Below, in pieces: positions 1 through 13,200 of a stretch of 64,000 nt of DNA (within the stretch, counting starts at the first letter, position 1; every line of letters starts with the position of its first letter). The notes beneath the pieces are model-generated. The model searched no databases. It was not told the origin of the DNA and saw nothing but the letters and a program-made list of their open reading frames with translations. Made by a program: the position numbers and the translations under genes. This stretch comes from Erythroxylum novogranatense (taxonomy: Eukaryota > Streptophyta > Magnoliopsida > Malpighiales > Erythroxylaceae): positions 31,265,005-31,329,004 of the forward strand of contig CM057224.1 of the NCBI GenBank assembly GCA_029891385.1, in the 5' to 3' direction.

Positions 1-2245
1 TATGTGCATATTGAAAATGAAATTTTGTGTTTGAGAGGAAAGAATGGAACTTTGATGATTGAAAGAGTGAGATAAGCATAAATTGTGAATCTTGTGTTTT
101 GAAATGTGAGCATATTGATTGTGTTTGGGCGAGAGAGAACCCCTTTGTGAAGTCACGTGCACGTTGACCCCCATTAGCCTTCTCCCGGCTACCTGCTTTA
201 GGCTTACGAGATCTGAAAAATGGACTTGTCGTGATTACGGTAAACTTCGGTTTCTGTCGTGTTTATGGAACTCTCGAGCCAATTGTGTGCATTTCATCAT
301 TTATAAGTGTTTATGATGCATAATATGGGTTTTAGTTGCAAGATGATCCTATGTTATGCCTTATGTGATGAGTTGAGTAAATTGTGAGTTATGTGATAAA
401 GTTGAGTTTTCAACCTATTATGTAAATTGCTAATGCTTTGGATTATAAATTGTGTGTGTGTGGCTCATTATGTGATGGCTATAAATTTGTTAGCCACTGA
501 GCCGTGTTAGATCACCCCATTCTCCCTCCTCAGGTGCAAATTCTAGTTGATTGTGGAACCTTGCAAGGCATCGAACAAAAACTCCAAGAACTCTAGAAAC
601 TTTTGTATTAAGTTAGTAACTAGCTTTTGGAATAGCTTTGTAAGCATATCGATCATTGAGCATCTCATCTTTTGTATTTTTTGCTTTATTATGACGAATA
701 TGCCAATATGTAACCAAAGCTATGTATGAATCTTTGTTGTGATCTGGGATGTGAATGAGAGCTTTAATACTCTCCATCTTGTGAAAATGTTGATTTTCGA
801 TCTGTGTATGGCTTTGAATTAGTTTGTGCATGAGTAATTGTATTTTGAGTGGTTGCTGGGTTTTGGCTCTGGGAGAGCTTGCTGGAAATGTGGATAGGTT
901 GATGAGTTGTGGAAGTTTCTGCAGATTTCGGGTATGCTGTGTTTTCTGCAGATTTCTGGATTGGTACAAGTAGTATGGGGTCATTTAAGGTTGTTGAGAG
1001 TGTTAGCTTGGCTGTAGAACTCTCCTAGGATGATTTATGAGTCATTTATGATGAGTTAAATTGGTAGGTAAGAGTCGTTGGATTTAAATGTAGGTGCTGT
1101 CAAAGAGACAGATTGGTAGCAGAAGCTTTGAGTCCACTTTTGACCCATATAGAGTTGGAATATAGGTAAGTAGTCTTCATGAAAGTTGTAGATAATTCTT
1201 TTACCTTTCCATAGACACTAAGTTTACTAAATTTGGAGATCTGGGTCAAAATTTATGAAGGTCGGAAGTACTGATGCTGTTAGGGAGAGCTGGTTGCTCG
1301 GTCCTTGTGTTAAAAATATGTTTCCCTTAGAGGCCGAGCTAGTCTTTGATTCCTTCTTGAAAAATATAGAATTTTCTCTTAGCTTCCCAACGCCTCTGAC
1401 CGTGTCTAATTTGGAGTTCGGAGTCAAAAGTTATGAGGGTTAGAAGTCGGATAGGTCAGGCTGTAGGGCAGGTCGCCCAGGCGCTCCCGGGCGAGCGAGC
1501 GCTGTCGGGCTAGCGCCCGGCGCTCGCCCATGCGGGCGAGCGCGCATGCGCGAGCGCCCGCATGCCGGGCGAGCGCGCCCGCAGGCCGGGCGAGCGCCCG
1601 CGCTCGCCCGCCAAGAGCCCGGCATGCCGGGCTCTTGCGAGTGATTGGAGGTCGGTTTTGGCTGACCGACCCCCCTCCCTTATTTTAGCCATAACTTTTC
1701 ACACCGACCTCCGATTGAGCTGATTTTCGAACCGATGGATTCCTAAGAAAATTTTATATTTTTCTACACCTGATTTATCATTATTTATTTTAAATTGAAA
1801 AAGGTGATTTAAAACAAAGTGTGGAGGTCGGCTGATTCTTTCTGAACATACTTCACTAATTATAAAATATCTAGAGCTAGAGAGCTCGGATCGAAGTGAT
1901 TCTTGTTTTAAATGAAACTAGAGACATAAACCTACAATTTTTATGAAGAGACCGATTGGCAATTAAGCCCCTAAGATTTTCAAATTCTTACCCGAAGTCG
2001 GTAGTGTCCAGTTTTGACTATTTTCTTTGAGATAGTGTTTTAACGATAACTTCTTCATTTCAAATCCAAATCAAGTGATTTCTATGGCATTGGAACCGTT
2101 AGAACGGAGGGAACAATTTTATTAAACAGCCAATCCAAATTTTCTATAGGAGGTTTTCCCTATTTATGAGGTCTTTCTATGGTCGGTTTTGGGTCCGCTA
2201 TGCTTTACGGGTCCGAATGTTGGGCCTCGGAGACGGGGTCCAACA
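1..2245 (+). mobile_element. Ty3/gypsy-type LTR, family B, 3' part (composite)
   Basis: The right end reads GGGGTCCAACA at 2235-2245, the terminal motif of the LTR-B family in this window; the start lies beyond the left edge. Bases 1-740 match, in reverse complement, the late part of the LTR-B at 33386-37466 (the stretches near GTGCACGTGAC, CCCTCCTCAGGTGCA and CCTTGCAAGGCAT). Bases 1000-2150 resemble the middle part of such LTRs, with the anchored GC-rich cassette. A late part followed by a middle part is not the normal order, so two LTR copies or a rearrangement may be merged here. The 3' target bases would be TTTAA (2246-2250). No real protein gene is seen. Confidence 0.7.
1460..1640. repeat. 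GC-rich palindrome cassette with 26-bp perfect palindrome
   Basis: About 180 bases are packed with GGCGAGCGC/GCGCTCGCC words in an otherwise AT-rich LTR. It ends in a perfect 26-bp palindrome at 1612-1637, arms CAAGAGCCCGGCA and TGCCGGGCTCTTG. The conserved anchor CCATAACTTTT...CCTCCGATTGAG (about 1687-1716) follows directly. Open reading frames across it on the minus strand are low-complexity and are not genes. Confidence 0.85.
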
Positions 2246-4559
2246 TTTAATCATTTATACTATGTATCAGAGCTCACATTTTTCATTATGTATATGTAGT
2301 GCATATGAGACTCTCTTTCCATTTGTTATTTTGTTGTGACTGAGTGCCTGAATTGTCTCGTATCTATTGGATACCGGGCTCATTGATAACTGTCCCATAT
2401 AGGGCTAATTAAATGTTGAGCCTGAGGCTCTGAATCATTTTTGAGCTCGAGGCTTTGAATCACACATTGAGCTTGAAGCTTTGATCTTTAGCTACTCTGG
2501 TCATAACTGCCTTTATATTTCATTCATTCTTGCAATGGAATGCATCACTCAAAATTGTATATCCCATTCAAACACTTTCTTATCTCATCGGACCTTAGTC
2601 CGACATTCCACATTGTAGTGGAGAATTCACACTTTCACTTATATACAGATACAATTGCACAAGTCTAACACATTTAACAATCACATTCACATACAATTTT
2701 CACGTCAATATCTCATTCATATATCACGTTCATCGAACCTTTATTATCCAAAATTCAAAAATCAAGACACATTCACAATTAGTCATAATCACTCAATTTA
2801 TAACATAAACAAAACAAACAATAAGTAAGACCATCTAAGTCTACTCACAATAATCGTTAGCATTTGCTTCCGAAATAGGGGAGCGCCTGAATACAGACAC
2901 TTAACCTGCATAATGCATTTATGCAAGACACACATTGCACACTCATTAGTAATTGCACACATATAAACCTTTATTTATGCACAAATGTATCAATGGACAA
3001 TGTACAAGTCATACTCAATGACAATTCCGGGTATATGTTCTAATAGACATTTTATGCTCATTCTCATTTCAAAATTCATATATGTTTCATACACTTCATT
3101 GGTACATAATCATTCTAACTTCTCCTTTCAATCTTTACCCTTTGCATGTGTGTAGCTTATTCATAAGCTTACACCTCAAGAACACTTAGTTACTCTATAT
3201 CATAAATCAATTTCTCGTCATCTCTTTTCTATCCTCATATGATCTCATAATATCCAATTCTCATTCATACTTTAGCAATTCAACATATACACACATTTAG
3301 GCACATTGCCCATTTACACAATAACCATATATATATATATATATCACTCACTAAGTTTGCTTGCAAGACTCCATGTTAAAATTGTCTTTCCCCTTATTCT
3401 TGGGTAGGATTCTCTTGGTTTCCTAAAACAAACAAAATCTCATTTAATAGGAATCCACTTTAAGATCCCACAATGCAAAATCACTGAAATAGATTCTAGC
3501 ATATTTAAACCCAAGCACTTTTTTAAACTCCATAAACTAGAATCCTTCCAAAATTCCAAAGGTTCAAAAAGATCATACCTTAATTCTTCACCAAACGAAG
3601 AGATCTTTAGCTCAAATGGAAGCTCTTTTCTTCCTCTTACTTTTTCTCTTCTTGAACAACTTCACAATCTCTCTTGAAGGCTAAGGAAATTAAAAACCTA
3701 GCTTGTTTTCTCTTATTTCTCTCTTTCATTCTCTTTTTTCATGTTTTCTCTCTCTTATCTCTTTCTCATCCACTCATTTTACTACTTTAGAATCCCCTCA
3801 TTCACGTTTTTCTTCCCCATTTATAAGCAAGACAGTACTTCTTCTTCCATTTATACCCTTAATGAGTCCAAAAGTACATTTTATCCTTCCTTATAGGCTT
3901 ATGTTCTTTAAACTTAAGTGTCTTGTCAAAAATACCCTTGAATATTTTGACATAACATTTCTTTTAGAAGAATCTCCCCTATTATCTTACGTTTCTAATG
4001 ACACAAAAATCATTCAATTTGGTTCAGTGATTCAAAAGATATACTTCTAACATTTTTGGATTGCTCTTGTCCAAAACAGTACACTATAAACAACTTCCAC
4101 CTGAAATTTCAACATATTAGAGACTGAATTGGATTCTAAGTTCCGCATACCATTTATAGCTCCATGTCTCTAGTTTTCCACAATTCAAAAAAACGTCTCA
4201 TTTGGACCTCTATTGATCCAGAAAACATCAAAATACTGAAGTATATTCAGTGGGATAACACCAGTCCATATTATTTAAGAACATACTCACTATACCTGTC
4301 TCATGCTTTTCACTCAATCTTTCTCATTTCATTTCATATGGCTATTATTCTTGTCATAGATGTATATCAATGTCTCACGAAACCAATGGTTAAAGAATCA
4401 AGTCATTTGGAGGTCTACAGAAGAAGTTATGGCCAAAAGAAGCAACCATGTTTATGACCTCAAACAAAACAACCTATTTTGGCGCGATCTCCCTAACTTT
4501 CACAAATAATGTCGTATTGATCTTGTTGTTAGACCATTAGAAAGAGGAATTTTAGATCT

Positions 4560-5250
4560 ATAATGTTTATGAAGACCTTAAAGGCCAATTCTATCATCTA
4601 GAGAGTCAAATTTGGACTAGAAGAGGTTCTAGCCAAAATGAGACAATGCTGACGTCATGAGATGAATCAAAAAAAAGGTCATAACTTTTTGTAAAGAAAT
4701 CAGATTAGCATGTTCTTTAGATGAAAAAAATAGAACATCAAGATCTAAAACTTTAATGAAGACCTTAAAGACCAATTCTATCATCTAGAGGGTCAAATTT
4801 GGACTAGAAGAGGTTCTAGCCAAAATGAGACGATGTTGACGTCATGAGACGAATTGCTGACGTCATGAGACGAATAAGAAAAAAAATCATAAATTTTTGT
4901 ATAGAAATCAGATTCAGGTGTTCTTTATATGGATAGAAAGATGACTTCAAGATATACAACTTTCATGAAGACCTTAAAGACCAATTCTATCATCTAGAGG
5001 GTCAAATGGATGAATTGCTGATGTCTTGAGACGAATCATAAAAATGGTCATAACGTTTTGTACAAAAATTAGATCCAGGTGTTCTTTATATGAATAGAAA
5101 GAGTACTTCAAGATCTACAACTCTCATGAAGACCTTAAAGACCAATTCTATCATCCAGAGGGTCAAATTTGGACTAGAAGAGGTTCTGGCCAAAATAAGA
5201 CGATGCTGACGTCATGAGATGAATTGTTGACATCATACTGAGACAAAGCA
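4560..5250 (-). repeat. Tandem repeat of ~160-210 bp units, about 3.5 copies
   Basis: Units begin near 4567, 4753, 4962 and 5124, each starting ATGAAGACCTTAAAG and containing CCAATTCTATCATC and, in most units, the palindrome TGACGTCA. Unit lengths vary through internal deletions. The array lies in the minus LTR-A at the cassette position, next to the anchor at 4390-4440. Related units, opposite in sequence sense, fill 42770-43900 in an LTR-B copy. Confidence 0.9.
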
Positions 5251-5908
5251 AAATGAGATGGTCAAACTAAGATGCAAAAAGTCAAACTAAGATGATGATG
5301 ATGTTAGCAAGAACAAAACTAAGACAAAGATAATGTCAGCAAAACTAAGACGATAGGGTGAATAGTAACTTTGTCTTACTTTTGCTCCTGAACGTCTCCA
5401 CTTGTAAAGATCATAACGTTTGACTACAATGTCCAAATTTTTCGTATAATATACCGTTGAAAAGATAAAAGAAAGATATATAACTTTCCATAAGGAAACT
5501 TTGGTCAAATATATTTAAATCAATCCCAAATTTGCCCCTAAATTCGAAGACAAATTTTTCATTCATACACCAACACTGCACCCAATTCTTCACTTCATGA
5601 CAAATTTTGAAACTCTTAAAGACAGAATTGAAATTAGATGTCTGCACACAAAATGTAACCATATATCTCTAATTTAATTCAAATTAAGTATCATCTCGTT
5701 TGGATAACTAGAGAAAACGTTGTGGCTAAAAGACTGAAGCATACTCGGTCAACATTTTCCAGATCACCACAAATCTTGTTTCTAAATCTTTCCTTATCAT
5801 AACTCATACCAAGATCACTCTTTCTACTCCTTCTCCTCCTCATTTTCAATAAAATCACATTTAATAGCATTTATACCCAGAAGTTGTCAATGAATGCATG
5901 TACCACTT

Positions 5909-8160
5909 TGTAACATCCCATCATCGATGGGAAGGGTAATTTGGTCATTTGGGACGGGTTAGGCGAGTGTAAATATACCTCGGTATGTTTATGCATCATA
6001 TAGCCTCTATATTTATATGAATGGTAATTTTTGCATATGCACATGATTGTACATGCATTCATGACATTTCTCGGCATATGTATTTATTGTGAAAAATATG
6101 TTATTTGTGTTTGAAAAATTGAATTGGAGTGATTTATGTGTGTTTTCCATTTTTAGGGACTTTTAGGAATTTTTCTGAAATTTTTGGGAAAAAATGTCCG
6201 GACCGGAAAAATTGCCAAGTGGCAAACTGAATAGATTTTCGATACTGAAAATGACTGTCTAATGGTACTGGACTATGAGACATATGATTTTAGGAATTAT
6301 GAACTTTGAGCCATTGAAATTTGGAGACAAATTGGACTAAAAATTGAATTGAAAGGAGAAAGAACCTAAAGAGTGTCTAAGAAGAAGACAAGTGGCAAGT
6401 GACACATGTCAATTGCCTATCTATTCTTAGACTTAAGGGTTATTTAAATAACCTAAGTAGTGATTGTATTCCACAACTCTTCCCCTTGAAACATTTAAAA
6501 ATCACTTTGAAAGCTTATATTTTCCCTTCATCCGTAGCTTCCTCCTTTCCTTCCTCCTTCGAGTGTTTTCTTTTCCTCCCATACAAGAAGCTTTCCTTGC
6601 TACTTACTTGCTTCTCCTTTATTCACAACCAAGACCAAACTTAAGCCTTGTGATGATGATGATTTGTGTGTGTATTGGAGTGATGGCCGTAGGTGTTGGT
6701 GAGTGGTAGAAAGTTGAAGTGAATTGGAGATTGGAGAATTTAAAGCTTGTAACTTGTTTAGGTGAGAATTGTGTATTGTATTCTTTCATTTGGTAGTTAG
6801 ATGCATTTATTGTGATTAATTGTGCATTAATTTCATAAAGATTGTGGTTGGCTTGTTTGGGTATGAGTGTAGGTATGTATGAGGTTGAATGATTATCATG
6901 TTTTGGATTGGTTTTGATGTTTGAATAATGTTAGATAAGTGGTAAATTCAAGTAAGAAGATGGTGTGTTGTGTTCTGCCAAATCTTGACTATTTATTCAA
7001 GTGAATGTTTAGATGAACTTGTGGCTGAAATAGAGACGAAATTGGATGCTTATTGATGTAGGATTGGTGTTGGAATGGAAGAAGTTGAGTTGGATATGAA
7101 ATCTAGAAAATGTTACTTTGTGTAGGTTTCAGATTTTTGCTCATAACTTTTGATATGGTTGTCCGATTGAGATGATATTGGGCTTAAATTAAACCTAAGA
7201 AATATGGCTAGATTTCATATGAAGGAAGTTTTTTTCAATTATGGCTTTAAGAGTTTTAAATTTGGCATAGAAAGTGAATTGTAGGTGCCTAAGAAATATG
7301 GCTAAATTTCATATTTGTTGGTGCTTTTTGTGTTCTGATGTTAATTTTGAACTGCTAAGGGTGAAATTGGCTCAAGTGACCTTCTGGGAAGTTGTAGAGG
7401 ATTGTTGTAGATTTCTAATGAGATATTATATGTGAATTTTGGATGTAAGGATTGTAAGATATAAATTTGTAAAGTTTTGTTGTGGTTTAGGTTAAATGTT
7501 GATTTCATAAACCCTAACAGGACAACAACATTAATGGGAGGATTTGACCTAATTAGGGATGGAATTTGGTTTTAAGTCCTTCTTGAGAATTGTAGTATAT
7601 TGTCTGAGCTTTTTATTGTTATATGGTATGGAATTGTTCACCAAGGGGATGTGGAGTTATGAATTTTTGAAGATTGGGTTATTGTTGAGAATAATTTGAG
7701 TAGGCAGAAGTTTTGCTTGAGAATTTGATTTAGTTAGAGATGGAATTGGCTTCCAAGTTGTTCATGAAAGTTGTAGCATTTTTTTTTCTATTTTTATTGA
7801 TATAAAATTTGGAATTTTTGGTCACGGGAATGAAAAGTCATGATTTTTACAAAGATGTTGTACTGTTGTAGAAAATGTGTGATTAGGTAGTGTCTTTGAG
7901 TGCCTTTTTGACATCCTTAGGGGTGAAATTGGATTTTTCACTCTTCATGAAACTTATAGAATTTTTCAAGACCTTTCTAACGAGACCTAATTGGTGATTT
8001 TTGGATGTTTGTGTTAAAAGTTGTGTAGTGTGGAAGATAGGAGAGTCGGTTTTTGCAAAATAGAAATTTGATTTTAAAAAAAGGAAAATTGGTCGAATGC
8101 TCGCACCTCGTCGCCCTCGCGAGGGCGAGCAGCCCTCGTACTCTGCTGAGTGCGAGGGCT

Positions 8161-8207
<47 letters not shown>

Positions 8208-9739
8208 ATTATTTGATTTATTTGTGAATTAATTTGTCCATTTTGTTTCTTTTGTCAATTACTTTTGCATCCGACGTCCAATTGACTTGATTATTGAGGC
8301 ATCGGATTCGTATAATATTTAATTTTATTTATTTGTAAAATTGGGAATTTTTATAGCTGAAATTGTCAGAGATTTGTTAGGTCGAAGTGAGAGGATCGGG
8401 TAATGATTTTTCTGATTCGTGTTTTATTTATAATTGGACCTATAGAGGTTCGAATTGGGTGATTTTAGTGTCTATGGCTTTCTAATTTTTAGAGGAAATT
8501 TTTGTGATGGAAAATTGTGGAATAATGCCGAGAATGTCACGAACATGCATTGTACACATCTAAATTGCTACATGTGCATTATTTAATATTTCTAATTGTG
8601 CATTTGGTAACATGTGAATATTTTGAATGTTATAGAGGCACAGTTGGAATGTCATCCCACGGACGTTGCCCAGACTTCTCGGCATTAGCTCGGAAGCTAT
8701 TTGGTGAGTAACATAGATGGTTTCTCAATTATTAATTGTTTATAATTTTGCACTTATAAAACTGTGGAAAATAATGGTGGGCTTGTGCATTTGTTTATGC
8801 CTGAATTTCGGACCGAAGGTGTCCGATGTATTCGGAGATTATGACATAGGATTGCTCTACTTGTGATTGTGATTTTAATGTGATTGAGTGTGAACTATGT
8901 GTTGACTGTGTTAATTTGGGATCGATTATGATGTTGGCTTTGCTTTATTTTGACATATGCATTCTATGCATAAATGCATGATCAGTAATTGACAATTATG
9001 ATCGAAGCAGTCACCGAAAGCTTTAAGCTCAACGTATTTGGGCCTCGAGCCCACAATGATTCAGAGCCTCGAACTCACCAATTAATGCACCCTTGTTGGG
9101 ACAGTTTAGGCGCTCGGTCACAACAACGTAATAAATTGGAAAAAGGGTCACATACACATTACATATGCATTTGATTGAATGACTTTGATTGAGTGAAAAG
9201 TCAAACACTTTGTGTTCATGTCACTAATCATATGGTACATCTGAATGGATTATTATGCTATAACTGTGATCTGTTTGATTAATGCATGAATTGGGTGAAC
9301 CATCGATGATGGTTCCTCACTGAGTTCACAAACTCACCCAAAATTGCAACTTATTTTTCAAGATCGAGAGAGTAGACTCCTAGCTCCAGAGGGACTTTTC
9401 CTGTCGGGTAGATCGTGTTGACAAGAGAAGTCATAGCTCACAGGTCGGTCAGCTGGGATTTTCTGGGGATGACCTAGTTAAGCTTTTGTATTAGATTTCT
9501 TTTGGAATAATGTACAGATAGTTAAAAACTGACAGAGATGTAAATTATGGTTTCTATGAAATGAAATGAGAAAACACATTATGGTTTTTAAAATTAGTTC
9601 TTTTTATTTTGATGTGTTATTTTACTGATGTCATGTGGAGTATAGTAGTGTTTGTTCGTAGCTCGCCATTATCGTAGGATATGTATCGGAATGACCTACG
9701 GGCGTCCCGGTGTATACCCTATGGTAAGGGGATTCTACA
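5909..9739 (+). mobile_element. Solo LTR, Ty3/gypsy-type family A, TSD CACTT
   Basis: A 3831-bp LTR starts TGTAACATCCC (5909) and ends GATTCTACA (9739), flanked by an exact 5-bp duplication CACTT (5904-5908 and 9740-9744). The flanking DNA rejoins as the minus LTR-A seen uninterrupted near 26260-26300, which confirms the insertion. No internal domain is present, so it is a solo LTR left by LTR-LTR recombination. It holds a pyrimidine-rich stretch (6470-6620), an anchored cassette (8098-8165) and the hairpin row near 9010-9120. ORFs inside are not conserved genes. Confidence 0.92.
8098..8206. repeat. Palindrome cassette followed by (AT)n microsatellite
   Basis: A perfect 18-bp palindrome lies at 8111-8128 (TCGCCCTCG/CGAGGGCGA). 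A near-perfect hairpin follows, with arms AGCCCTCG and CGAGGGCT around ACTC/GAGT (about 8131-8160), then roughly 40 bases of AT dinucleotides (8163-8206). The anchor ATCCGACGTCCAATTGA follows at about 8270. Confidence 0.88.
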
Positions 9740-9887
9740 CACTTTTTATGTGAAGACATTCCGTATTTATGTGCATATATGCTAACATGATGCATGAGTA
9801 AGAAAATACATTGTCTTAATTTCTCTTTGAGCTCACAAATACTGAAAGTTCGGGTCCTAACCCTTAATATGGGGATGGGATGTTATA

Positions 9888-10278
9888 ATCGTCATCTAGC
9901 AAAACTTTTTCTTGACTATCTCACGACCTTCATGATGTTTAAATGTCACACTCGAGTAAGAATACTACAAAAACAATAAGTAATCAAAGGAAATAATAAA
10001 AGAACTCACGAGATACGACAAAGCTAACCTTTATTAATTTCCTCAAAATATATAAAGAAATGCTCTCTCGGTGTGATAAGGAGCTAGACTTAAATGAGCT
10101 ATATATAGAGACATTAGGCCTGAAGGCCAAGTTATAAATTAGAATCCTATTTAAGCTAATTTGTCTAAATCACCTCTATCCTTTTCATATTACATCACAT
10201 TTGAACCCCAATCAAATAGGACTCTATTTGATAGGATAAAGTTACGTCCCAACTAATAAGATAAGAGATTAGATTAAA
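9888..10278. other. Unassigned DNA flanking LTR insertions
   Basis: About 390 bases lie between the end of the minus LTR-A and the solo LTR-B. I recognise no gene or element. It continues after the solo LTR at 14617. An AT-rich stretch with TTATTAATTTCC and ATATATAGAGAC is visible. It could be intergenic host DNA or an old, unrecognised element. Confidence 0.5.
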
Positions 10279-13200
10279 TGCTGGACCCCGATCTTTTGGT
10301 AGAATTAAGAAATATTAAATGTATGAAATGAGTGTTTTTGTATATGTATTACGTTATAGATGCTTTTATGCATTATGGAAATTGATGAGAAAAGAATTGA
10401 TTGATTTTGATGACTTTGATATTTGAGTAGATTTGTATGGATTATGAAAGTTAAAGTGAATGAGTTGATTGAAATGAAAGTTGAAAAGAAAGAAATAAAT
10501 AGTAAAAGTGTGAGAATTTGGAGAATTAAGAAAGTTTGACTTTTGGGGATGAATAGTAGTAGAGTTGACTTTTTGGGCTAAAATCTTTGTGAATTTTTCT
10601 GGCTTGATCTAGGCAGATTTTGATCAAATGACCTTCATAAAAATTGTAGCTTTTGTTGAAAACTTTTTATTGCCTTAAAGTATGATATTTTTCGATATCG
10701 GGATTGAAAGTTATGACCATTCGAAGTTAAGGTTATTTTATTTTGTTTTGAAAATGTCCATAAATGTAGATTTGTGTGTACTGTGTTTTGAGGAAAATTC
10801 TGGACTGATGTGGTTTAAATTGGATCAAGTAGCCTTACTGAAAGTTGTAGAGGAAGTTTATAGCTTTTCAATGATGTATAATATGTTATTTTTTATTGTG
10901 GAAATTGAAAGATGTGAAATTGTGAAGATTGGATGTGATATAGGATGACAATTTCTAAACAGAAACTTTGATTGAACAATTGCCTTAGCTAGAGGTTGAA
11001 ATTGCTTTAAAGTTCTTCATGAAAGTTTTAGATTATGTTTTGATCTTTCCATTGATATAAAGTATGACATTTTTGGACCTTGGAGCTGAAAGATAGAAAT
11101 TTTATAAGTTGAGTTATTGTTTAGGGAGACATTAATTGGACAGAAAGTTTGAGTGGGATTTTGACCTCTTTAGAGATGGAATTGATTTTTCAGTTCTTCA
11201 TGGAAGTTGTAGAGCTTCCTTTCATCTTTCTTTTGATACCAAGTTTGTGAATTTTGGAATTCTGTGTAAAAAGTTATGAATTCTTGAAAGTCAGGTACTC
11301 GTTTTGGAACGACCCTTTATTTTGGCCGACCGATCTTGTTTTGGCCGACCGATCCGACCCTTTGTTTTGGCCGACTGATCTTGTTTTGGATTACCAATCT
11401 GACCCTTTTTTTTGGACAACCAATCGACCCTTTGTTTTGGCCGACCTATCTGACCCTTTGTTTTGGCCAACCGATCTTGTTTTGGCCGACCAATCTGATC
11501 CTTTATTTTGGCCGACCGATCTGACTCTTTGTTTTGCCCGACTTAATCTGACCCTCTTTCACTCTTTTGTTTATATCTTTTCAGTCCGACATCTGATTGA
11601 CTTGATTTTCAAAGCGTTGGATTTCTAAGACATCCCTCTATCTGCCTATGGAAAATTTGGAGATTTTTGAGATTAAATTGAAAGAGTTTGATTTAATCAA
11701 AGTGAGTTGGAAAATTTTCTGAACATGGTTCAGTATTTTGGTGAATTCTTGATCTTTGGAGATCCGATTGAATTGATTCTTATTGGAAAAATAAAATAAA
11801 TATATGGGGCTACAAGTTATCTGAAGAAAGTAAATTTCAATTTAGCCCCTAAGACTTCCAATTTCTGAATTGAAGTCGGGTTTAGTGTTTAGTCTTGTAT
11901 TAGTAAGAGCTGAAAGTATTTTGGCCATAACTTTTGCTCTAGTCATCCAAATGAGGTGATTCTTGATTTAGATTAAACTAGAGAAATAGGGATACAAATG
12001 TTTTGAAGGACTTGAGTTTCAATTTAGTCATTAAGAATGTCAAGTTTTGATGGAAGTAAAGTGCTGGAAAATGTTTTAGCATAAGCATAGTCTGAAATGT
12101 TTGGTGGCGTTATGAAATTAAGACTATAAGGAACATTTATCTAGAAGAAAGTTTTAACAAATTCCTTCAATTTGATGATTAGAAAAATGTCCTATTATAA
12201 GCATAAATTAAAATGAATTTAAGGGGCAAATTTGGAAGATCACTTAAAGTGTTAAGTTTTAAGGCTTTTAAGGAAGGGCAATTGGGTCTTTTTGCATTCA
12301 TTAAAATGCAAGTGATGTTGGGCTATCATTTAAGGGGGATGCAAGGCACGAATTTGGGAAGGAAGAAAGAAAAGAAAAGAAAGAAGAAAGAAGAGAGAAG
12401 AAGGAGCTTTCGGATGGAGAGAAAGGAGAAAGAAGAAAAGAGGTTAGGGTTTCGATTTTTATGAGTTTTCAAGAAGAATTTTAGGATGATTCAAGAGAGA
12501 AAAAGGTGGAGGAAGATGAGAGCTCCATTATGAGCCAAGAAAATCCGAAATTGATGAAGAAATAAGGTAAGAGAAATTTTTACTTTGTTAAATTGTGAAA
12601 AGATTTTGGTTTAGATAGCTTGAGGATTGAATGGGTTTGTGATTTCTAAAGTTAATTTTCGTGATTGCATAGTATAAATTACTCAATTTTGGATGTTTAT
12701 GAATTAGGGGTTTTTTCATGAATTAGGGAAATCAAGAGAGAAAATGAAGAAATTAAGGCTTTGAATAAGTTCCAAGTATGGAAATGAGGTGGGTACCATA
12801 TTTATATTTTGAATTATAAGCCAATTATGTGTTTTCGAAAAATCAAGAAAAGAAAAAAATTTCGAATTTTATTGTTTGCGAATGATTTTGAAAAATTGTT
12901 GCAAAGGTTAATTTCATTGTTTTTTAATGATTCGATAAAAATTGATACATTTGTTACATTTATTATTTATAAACGATTTTGATAAATTGTCAAAAGTGTT
13001 GTATTCCTTATTTATGAATGGTTGAGAATTGAATATGAATTTGATTGTTATGAAATTGATTGATGAATTGTGAATGCATTTTGTTTGCTATATGACATGT
13101 GTATGGAAAACAAAATTTTGAAAAGTGCCTTAGGGTAATTTTGTGTTGGATATGATATGTGTATGAAAGCCAAGTTTTGAAATATGCCTTCGAGCAGTCC

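Larger units (their letters stand above)
2246..9887 (-). mobile_element. Ty3/gypsy-type LTR, family A, minus strand, split by a solo LTR
   Basis: The right end (9877-9887, GGGATGTTATA) is the reverse complement of an LTR-A start with one change from the usual TGTAACATCCC. Sequence from about 2250 matches the minus-strand LTR-A copies at 19500 and 50500 (the TTTCCATTTGTTA...TTGTTGTGAC stretch and the hairpin row near 2400-2500). The far-left ~500 bases of a full copy are missing here because the LTR-B ending at 2245 is inserted into it. A plus-strand solo LTR-A (5909-9739) interrupts it and the sequence resumes at 9740. The duplicated target on the right would be ATCGT (9888-9892); its partner is outside the window. 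Confidence 0.8.

Noticed and set aside
1440..1692. Arginine/alanine-rich minus-strand frames in the GC island
   Set aside because: Low-complexity products of a palindromic repeat; no conserved domain.
9888..10278. A MITE or Helitron in the unassigned segment
   Set aside because: I could not find terminal inverted repeats, a target duplication or Helitron-type ends.
11254..11628. Frame of 124 codons with repeated FWPTD as a possible repeat protein
   Set aside because: It is the translation of a tandem DNA repeat inside a solo LTR and has no counterpart in sister LTRs.
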